Source of the DNA: Gammaproteobacteria bacterium
GTDB lineage: Bacteria > Pseudomonadota > Gammaproteobacteria > SG8-11
DNA length: 10,135 nucleotides
Direction: 5' to 3'
Assembly (NCBI GenBank): GCA_016200445.1
Contig: JACQEQ010000212.1
Coordinates: 1 to 10,135 of the forward strand
Below the pieces are notes generated by a model. The model saw nothing but the letters and a program-made list of their open reading frames with translations. It was not told the DNA's origin and searched no databases. The translations under genes and the position numbers were made by a program. Below are positions 6,106-10,135 of this stretch, piece after piece. The first letter of the stretch is position 1; every line of letters begins with the position of its first letter.

Positions 6106-6119
6106 GCCGGAAACCCGGC
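6106..6119. repeat. Short hairpin in the leader of the DGPF operon
   Basis: GCCGG (6106-6110), an AAAC loop and CCGGC (6115-6119) form a perfect 5-bp GC hairpin about 32 bases before the first DGPF gene. If transcription starts near the candidate promoter upstream, the hairpin would lie in the 5' untranslated leader. It may only be chance. Confidence 0.3.
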
Positions 6120-6151
6120 TCCAAACCCAAAACCACTAAGGAGATACGACC

Positions 6152-6583
6152 ATGCGATGCATAGTGTTTGTAAAAGCCGACAAGAACACGGAAGCGGGCG
6201 TCATGCCGGACGAGAAACTGCTAACCGAAATGGGAAAATTCAATGAAGAACTGGTGAAAGCCGGCGTGATGCTCGCGGGTGAGGGATTGCACCCAAGCTC
6301 AAAGGGCGCGCGCGTGAAATTTTCCGGCACGAAGCGGATGGTTGTCGATGGGCCGTTTGCCGAGACCAAGGAGCTGATCGCCGGCTTTTGGATTTGGAAC
6401 GTGAAATCTCTGCAAGACGCCATCGACTGGGCCAAGCGTTGCCCCAATCCCACGGGTGCGGAGTCCGAGCTCGAAATTCGCCCGGTGTTCGAGGCGGAGG
6501 ATTTCGGTGCCGAGTTCACGCCCGAACTCCGTGAGCAGGAAGAGCGCTTACGCGCCCAAATCGAGAAACAGAAGACGCAGTGA
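6152..6583 (+). CDS. YciI/DGPF-domain protein (first of two)
   Basis: A small cytoplasmic protein of the YCII-related superfamily, also called DGPF-domain proteins, with a dimeric alpha-beta ferredoxin-like fold. Its biochemical role is unknown; some relatives have been linked to PhnB-like or dehydrochlorinase-like activities. The signature VVDGPFAETKE is at residues 64-74 and the conserved GLHPSSKGARV at 45-55 carries the family histidine. The last part (EQEERLRAQIEKQKTQ) is a charged helical tail that the second copy lacks. TAAGGAGATA is an excellent ribosome-binding site five bases before ATG. It is followed after 28 bp by a paralogue and then by an ECF sigma gene, the typical ECF42 neighbourhood, so it probably belongs to the regulon of that sigma factor. 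Confidence 0.93.
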   Translation: MRCIVFVKADKNTEAGVMPDEKLLTEMGKFNEELVKAGVMLAGEGLHPSSKGARVKFSGTKRMVVDGPFAETKELIAGFWIWNVKSLQDAIDWAKRCPNPTGAESELEIRPVFEAEDFGAEFTPELREQEERLRAQIEKQKTQ

Positions 6584-6611
6584 CGCCAACTACTTTGTAA
6601 GGAGATAGCCA

Positions 6612-7028
6612 ATGCGATTCATGATGCTGATGATCCCGAAAGGATATGAGACCGCCGCGCCCGGCACGCTGCCGGACACCAAAGCGGTGGCCGCGATGAT
6701 GAAGTACAACGCGACGTTGCAAAAAGCAGGGGTGTTGCTGGCGCTCGACGGCTTGCACCCGCCGTCGATGGGCGCGCGCGTTACCTTTCCCGGCGGTAAA
6801 GCCAAGGTGACCGATGGACCTTTCGCCGAGGCCAAGGAGGTGCTGGGCGGCTACTGGATGATTCAAGTGAAGTCTCGGGAAGAAGCCATTGAATGGGCTT
6901 CGCGCTGCCCCGGTTCGGAAAACGAAACCATCGAGATTCGCCAGGTGCAGGAGATGGCGGATTTCCCGGCAGCAGTTCAGAAAGTCGTCGCCGGGTATCC
7001 CGGCATGCCGCAAAAATCCAGGTCGTGA
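6612..7028 (+). CDS. YciI/DGPF-domain protein (second of two)
   Basis: A paralogue of the preceding gene, 138 residues, same superfamily. TDGPFAEAKEVLGGYW (residues 67-82) is the DGPF signature and GLHPPSMGARVTFPGGK (47-63) the other conserved block. CPGSENETIEIRQVQEMADF (99-118) matches the usual C-terminal part of DGPF proteins. The length is typical. The ribosome-binding site repeats the same ten bases, TAAGGAGATA, four bases before ATG, and both proteins begin MR, so the pair looks like a tandem duplication that kept its leader. The sigma factor gene follows after 64 bp. Function is unknown beyond the association with ECF42 sigma factors. Confidence 0.94.
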   Translation: MRFMMLMIPKGYETAAPGTLPDTKAVAAMMKYNATLQKAGVLLALDGLHPPSMGARVTFPGGKAKVTDGPFAEAKEVLGGYWMIQVKSREEAIEWASRCPGSENETIEIRQVQEMADFPAAVQKVVAGYPGMPQKSRS

Positions 7029-7083
7029 CATTCGGATTCCGGCACGCTTTAATGCTTGCGCTAGGGGATTGATGATGGTGTGA

Positions 7084-7106
7084 TCGGTCGTCATGACGAC
7101 GACCGA
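7084..7106 (+). promoter_or_regulatory. Perfect inverted repeat enclosing the start codon of the ECF sigma gene
   Basis: TCGGTCGTC (7084-7092) and GACGACCGA (7098-7106) are exact reverse complements separated by ATGAC, whose ATG (7093-7095) is the start codon. In mRNA this would be a 9-bp stem with the start codon in a 5-base loop. As DNA it would be a dyad for a dimeric protein. No ribosome-binding site is visible within the normal distance upstream; a purine-rich GATGATGGTG at 7070-7079 is the nearest. Regulation of initiation is inferred. Confidence 0.55.
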
Positions 7107-8379
7107 CACCCATCGCGCGATTGATGCTGTCTGGCGGATTGAATCCGCCAAGCTGATTGCTGGTCTTGCGCGCATCGTGCGCGATGTCGGTGTGGCCGAA
7201 GAACTCGCGCAAGACGCGCTGGTGATCGCGCTCGAGCAATGGCCGCACACCGGCGTGCCGGACAACCCCGGCGCCTGGCTCATGGCCACCGCCAAACATC
7301 GTGCGCTCGACCGGCTGCGGCGCGGCAAGATGATCGAGCGCAAGCACGAAGAATTGGGCCGCGAACTCGAATCCGAGCAGGAGGTCGCCGTGGCCAATTT
7401 CGATGCCGCGCCCGACGAGGATATCGGCGACGACTTGCTGCGCCTGATGTTCACCGCCTGCCATCCGGTACTGACGCCGGAAGCACGTGCCGCACTCACG
7501 TTGCGCGTGCTCGGCGGCCTGACCACGGACGAAATCGCACGCGCGTTCCTCGTTCCAGAACCAACCATCGCCCAGCGCATTGTCCGCGCCAAGCGCGCCC
7601 TCGCCGACGCGCGCGTGCCGTTTGAGATTCCCGGTAAAGACGCACTCGCCGCGCGCCTGTCGTCGGTGCTTGAGGTGCTCTATCTGGTCTTTAACGAAGG
7701 CTACGCGGCGACCGCCGGTGATGACTGGATGCGACCGGCGCTGTGTGAAGACGCGCTGCGCCTGGGCCGCATCCTCGCCGAACTCGTTCCACAGGAGCCC
7801 GAAGTCCACGCCCTCGTGGCGCTGATGGAAATCCAAGCGTCGCGCGCGGGCGCGCGCATCGATTCGTCGGGTGCGCCCATTCTGCTGCTCGATCAAGACC
7901 GCGCGCGCTGGGACCAACTCCTCATTCGCCGGGGCCTTGCGGCGCTTGCACGCGCCGAAACGCTCGGCGGCGCGCATGGACTTTATGCACTGCAAGCCGC
8001 CATCGCGGCCTGCCACGCGCGCGCACGTACGGCGGCGGAAACGGATTGGACAGACATCGCAACGCGCTACGCGACACTCGCCCGGTGCGCGCCCTCCCCC
8101 ATCGTGGAACTGAATCGCGCAGTGGCGGTTGCGATGGCATTTGGTCCCGCAGCAGGCCTCGAACTCGTGGAGGTACTGACCGCAGAACCGTCGCTCAAGG
8201 GCTACCACCTGTTGCCCAGCGTGCGCGGCGACCTGCTTGCCAAGCTCTGGCGCCACGACGAGGCGCGCGCGGAATTTGAGCGCGCGGCAGCGCTCACGCG
8301 CAACACCCGGGAGCGCGAACTGTTGCGTGCTCGCGCCGCAGCATGTGCGGGTGGGCCGCAGAGCATAAAGGGAATATAA
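7093..8379 (+). CDS. ECF-type RNA polymerase sigma factor, ECF42 group, with C-terminal extension (DUF6596)
   Basis: An alternative sigma factor of 428 residues, twice the usual ECF length. Sigma region 2 covers about 8-80 (LAQDALVIALEQWP and NPGAWLMATAKHRALDRLRR). Region 4 covers about 112-175 (LTLRVLGGLTTDEIARAFLV, then PEPTIAQRIVRAKRALADA). Between them HPVLTPEARAAL (124-135) is typical of this group. Residues 185-420 form the extension, with LYLVFNEGYAAT (196-207) and alpha-helical repeats like TPRs; in ECF42 proteins this part is needed for or modulates activity, and no separate anti-sigma factor is usual. None is seen here. An in-frame TGA at 7081 fixes ATG 7093 as the first possible start. 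It lies downstream of two DGPF genes, the hallmark ECF42 context. The signal that activates it is unknown. Confidence 0.95.
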   Translation: MTTTDTHRAIDAVWRIESAKLIAGLARIVRDVGVAEELAQDALVIALEQWPHTGVPDNPGAWLMATAKHRALDRLRRGKMIERKHEELGRELESEQEVAVANFDAAPDEDIGDDLLRLMFTACHPVLTPEARAALTLRVLGGLTTDEIARAFLVPEPTIAQRIVRAKRALADARVPFEIPGKDALAARLSSVLEVLYLVFNEGYAATAGDDWMRPALCEDALRLGRILAELVPQEPEVHALVALMEIQASRAGARIDSSGAPILLLDQDRARWDQLLIRRGLAALARAETLGGAHGLYALQAAIAACHARARTAAETDWTDIATRYATLARCAPSPIVELNRAVAVAMAFGPAAGLELVEVLTAEPSLKGYHLLPSVRGDLLAKLWRHDEARAEFERAAALTRNTRERELLRARAAACAGGPQSIKGI

Positions 8380-8388
8380 AGCGAGTGG

Positions 8389-8455
8389 AATGCTGGGTTG
8401 ATCAACCCAGCATTCGTGAAATCGTCGTGGTCATTGCTGATTATATCAACCCAGC
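8389..8455. repeat. Nested palindromic repeat after the ECF sigma gene, possible bidirectional terminator
   Basis: AATGCTGGGTTGA followed directly by its reverse complement makes a perfect 26-bp palindrome (8389-8414). The arm ATCAACCCAGC (8401-8411) occurs again at 8445-8455, so the left arm can pair with either copy, giving two exclusive hairpins. An outer GCGAG (8381-8385)/CTCGC pair (8464-8468) can extend the larger one. The pattern of GCTGGGTT...AACCCAGCCTACG resembles a common dispersed proteobacterial repeat. No T run follows on the plus strand. On the minus strand a seven-T run (8471-8477) precedes the repeat, not the reverse, so simple intrinsic termination is doubtful. Confidence 0.6.
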
Positions 8456-8492
8456 CTACGGACCTCGCTTAAAAAAATAGGGCGCGACTAAA

Positions 8493-9464
8493 TCAGGGAT
8501 GCTCGCGCAGAAATCGTGTGATCTCATTGAGCGCCGCGCGTGTGTGGCCCACGAGCAAATGTCCGCCGCTCGGAAATCCGAGAAAGCGCGCACCGGGAAT
8601 CTGCGACACGGTGTAGCGCGCGGCGTTGTAGGTGTCGTAGCCGTCATCCTCGGCGCTGATCGCCAAGGTCGGCGCGTGGATGTTTTCGAGCGGATAACGT
8701 TCCAGCGACGTCATCACCTTTGTCTCGTTCAGCAAACCGATCCGGCGCGGTGCAACCGGCAAGATGTGCTCGCGCACCACCGCCACCTCGGCCTGTTCTT
8801 CTGCGCTGGCCGTGGCGACCAGTGCCGGATCGGTGGCCAGCACGAGGCGCGTCATGGTCTCGGGTGCAAAGCGGATCGCCGCCCAAAAAATAAAATCGGA
8901 GCGCAACGCCGTGTCGCGCAAAAATACCATCGTCGGTGACGCCACCACGTTCGCATCGCCGCCGTGCCCCGGGTAATACGCACCGGGAACCACAAGCACC
9001 AACGCTGCTGTGCGCTGCGGATACCGAATCGCAAATTGTAACGATGACGGCCCTCCGGCCGACATGCCGATGACCGCAACGCGCGTGAGATGCAGCGCGT
9101 CCAGTAAGCATGCGTGTGCGTCAGCTTGTGCAGCGGGCGCTGCGTCTTCAGGCAACGGCGTGCGCAAATAGCCGAAGCGCGACACTGCGATCACGCTGAA
9201 TCCCTGCCGCGTTAACGGCATCCCGAAGTCGAGTCCTTGATCGAATCCGCCGCCCGCGCCGTGCACCACCAGTACTGGCGCTCCTTCACCCGCCGCCGCG
9301 TATTCAATCGGCCCGCACGCCGTCTGTGCGATCTGGCTACCACTGGAAATGCGCGCCCGCGCCGCTTGAATGTCGCGCTGGTACATCACGCCGACCACAA
9401 CACACGCGACCAGGAAAACACCGGGCATAGTCAAGAGTGCAAATCGAATCCGGCGTTTTGTCAT
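8493..9464 (-). CDS. Membrane-anchored alpha/beta hydrolase
   Basis: A serine hydrolase of 323 residues with an N-terminal anchor. Residues 8-27 (FALLTMPGVFLVACVVVGVM) form one transmembrane helix after a basic start, with no clear cleavage site, so the catalytic domain is probably periplasmic and tethered. VLVVHGAGGGFDQG (64-77) holds the oxyanion-hole HGAGG motif. GMSAGGPS (133-140) carries the nucleophile Ser135. ISAEDDGYDTY (269-279) has the acid, and SGGHLLVGH (299-307) the histidine. The fold is complete. The substrate cannot be told from sequence; esterases, lactonases and haloalkane-type hydrolases share this layout. The ribosome-binding site before ATG 9464 is weak (CCGGAT). It lies 112 bp downstream of the YehS-like gene on the same strand and converges with the ECF42 sigma gene. 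Confidence 0.92.
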   Translation of the reverse strand: MTKRRIRFALLTMPGVFLVACVVVGVMYQRDIQAARARISSGSQIAQTACGPIEYAAAGEGAPVLVVHGAGGGFDQGLDFGMPLTRQGFSVIAVSRFGYLRTPLPEDAAPAAQADAHACLLDALHLTRVAVIGMSAGGPSSLQFAIRYPQRTAALVLVVPGAYYPGHGGDANVVASPTMVFLRDTALRSDFIFWAAIRFAPETMTRLVLATDPALVATASAEEQAEVAVVREHILPVAPRRIGLLNETKVMTSLERYPLENIHAPTLAISAEDDGYDTYNAARYTVSQIPGARFLGFPSGGHLLVGHTRAALNEITRFLREHP

Positions 9465-9556
9465 AGATGTATCCGGCTCGTCAGAACATCACCCGGCGAC
9501 GGTCGTCGCAGCGCTCGTCCAGCGAGTCAGTGGATGCTGATGAACTCGTCACTGTC
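9465..9556. other. Intergenic spacer before the hydrolase
   Basis: The spacer upstream of the minus-strand hydrolase holds two small hairpins, GCGAC (9496-9500)/GTCGC (9505-9509) and CGCT/AGCG near 9511-9525. I found no clear sigma-70 promoter, so the hydrolase may be read through from the YehS-like gene or from an unrecognised promoter. Confidence 0.3.
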
Positions 9557-9576
9557 ATTCCAGCGCATGCGGGAAT
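9557..9576. repeat. Imperfect ATTCC/GGAAT palindrome abutting the DUF1456 stop codon
   Basis: ATTCC (9557-9561) and GGAAT (9572-9576) with an inner GC/GC pair form a short hairpin. The core, preceded by TGTC, resembles the widespread GTCATTCCCGC...GCGGGAAT intergenic repeats of proteobacteria. It touches the TAA of the minus-strand gene and could act at its mRNA end. One arm is degenerate (an A where C is usual). Confidence 0.4.
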
Positions 9577-10056
9577 TTAGCTGCGGATGCGAAGCGTAAG
9601 ACCTTTCAGAAAATTTCTCAGGAATTGATCGCCGCAGTGACGATAATTTTTGTGGCCCTCTTTGCGCAATAGCGCACTCAGTTCAGGCTTAGAAATTTTA
9701 AAACCCGCCGCGTCCATAATCGAATTCAGATCGTCTTCTTTAAGTTCGAAAGCAACGCGCAGTTTTTTCAACGCCAGATTGTTACTGTTCGAGCGGATAG
9801 TGCTCTCTGATAAAGCCGTGCGTTCAGCTTGAGCTTTCTCGTTTTTTCCACGCCTGAAAATGATCAAGCCATCGAGAAATTGCGCCAGGCTGATGGCCGG
9901 GCACTCGACATAACCTTCTTCACCTTCCTTTTTTAACCAGCTTGCCACCTCTTGCTGGCTGACCTCGTAACCGGCCAGCTTAAAAATGTTAACAACGTGC
10001 GCGTCGGCAAGATCGAGCATATAGCGCAGGCTGCGCAAAACATCGTTAGTCATCAT
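9577..10056 (-). CDS. yehS: DUF1456 family protein, YehS homologue
   Basis: A cytoplasmic protein of about 159 residues (E. coli YehS has 156) made of two related halves. The first begins TNDVLRSLRYMLDLADAHVV and contains EVASWLKKEGEEGYVECP and FLDGLIIFRRGKNE. The second contains NNLALKKLRVAFELKEDDLN and PELSALLRKEGHKNYRHCGD, ending QFLRNFLKGL. Both halves share the L..L+.A..L..dD pattern and the WL+KE/LLRKEG segment. The function is not established. I chose ATG 10056, because MMTNDVLRS lines up with the E. coli start MLSNDILRS; ATG 10053 is equally possible. The open frame extends to 10128 without homology there. An AGAGA lies about 10 bases upstream. The promoter probably lies in the last 80 bases of the window or beyond. 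Confidence 0.93.
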   Translation of the reverse strand: MMTNDVLRSLRYMLDLADAHVVNIFKLAGYEVSQQEVASWLKKEGEEGYVECPAISLAQFLDGLIIFRRGKNEKAQAERTALSESTIRSNSNNLALKKLRVAFELKEDDLNSIMDAAGFKISKPELSALLRKEGHKNYRHCGDQFLRNFLKGLTLRIRS

Positions 10057-10135
10057 ATTGGGTGTCTCTAGGCGGGTGTTGGGATAACAACGAAACAAAC
10101 GGGACAGATTTTTTCTGCACGAAACCACTAGAAAA

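Noticed and set aside
5688..6164. 158-codon plus-strand frame from a GTG between rpoH and the DGPF operon
   Set aside because: It runs into the start of the well-supported DGPF gene, has no clear ribosome-binding site, shows no motif and has an odd Cys/Arg/His-rich composition.
6516..7592. 358-codon minus-strand frame opposite the DGPF and sigma genes
   Set aside because: Low-complexity Ser/Arg/Ala product lying opposite three frames with recognised domains; a typical antisense artefact of high G+C.
6781..8256. 491-codon minus-strand frame opposite the ECF sigma gene
   Set aside because: It is a mirror of the GC-rich sigma and DGPF coding sequence; the product is Arg/Ala/His-rich and shows no domain, while the plus strand has clear sigma motifs.
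1..10135. Defence, phage, toxin-antitoxin or CRISPR system
   Set aside because: No relevant domains, spaced repeats, integrase or transposase were visible on either strand.

Overview
The window looks like chromosomal DNA of a Gram-negative proteobacterium. The reasons are a signal-peptide outer-membrane porin, an RpoH-type sigma-32, a BioD with proteobacterial motifs and a YehS (DUF1456) homologue. G+C is moderately high. A perfect HrcA/CIRCE operator in front of rpoH, together with the gene mix, makes a beta-proteobacterium my best guess, but the sequence alone does not settle the taxon. No phage, transposase, CRISPR array, tRNA or rRNA is visible.

Left part (1-4500). The window opens in the last codons of a gene, probably bioC, that overlaps bioD by ATGA. 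bioD is the end of a biotin operon. It converges with a minus-strand block transcribed leftward: an Hsp31/DJ-1-type putative glyoxalase (2063-2773), a periplasmic YbhB/Raf-kinase-inhibitor-like protein (1403-1957) and a small unrecognised two-helix membrane protein (779-1270). A LysR regulator (2898-3827) diverges from the Hsp31-like gene across 124 bp and is its obvious candidate regulator. The next minus-strand gene (3840-4496) is a porin that keeps its signal peptide and first beta strands but stops far too early.

Middle (4637-6151). rpoH lies on the minus strand. It has a perfect 12-bp hairpin after its stop, an extended -10 promoter, and upstream a perfect CIRCE inverted repeat (9-9-9). 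This implies that the HrcA repressor directly controls the heat-shock sigma factor. The roughly 550 bp between CIRCE and the next gene hold no convincing gene; their right end probably carries the promoter of the following operon.

Right part (6152-8379). Two tandem YciI/DGPF-domain proteins are followed by a 428-residue ECF sigma factor with a long C-terminal extension. This is the known ECF42 sigma/DGPF association. A 9-bp inverted repeat places the sigma factor's start codon in a hairpin loop, and an ECF-like promoter candidate (CGTCGA-N17-CGTCG) precedes the first DGPF gene, which would fit autoregulation.

End (8380-10135). A nested palindromic repeat separates the sigma gene from a convergent membrane-anchored alpha/beta hydrolase. 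A DUF1456/YehS homologue follows, also on the minus strand. Three different dispersed-type palindromic repeats sit at gene ends (1984-2020, 8389-8455, 9557-9576).

The most noteworthy signals are the CIRCE-controlled rpoH and the start-codon hairpin plus candidate self-promoter of the ECF42 module. I see no wholly new multi-gene system.
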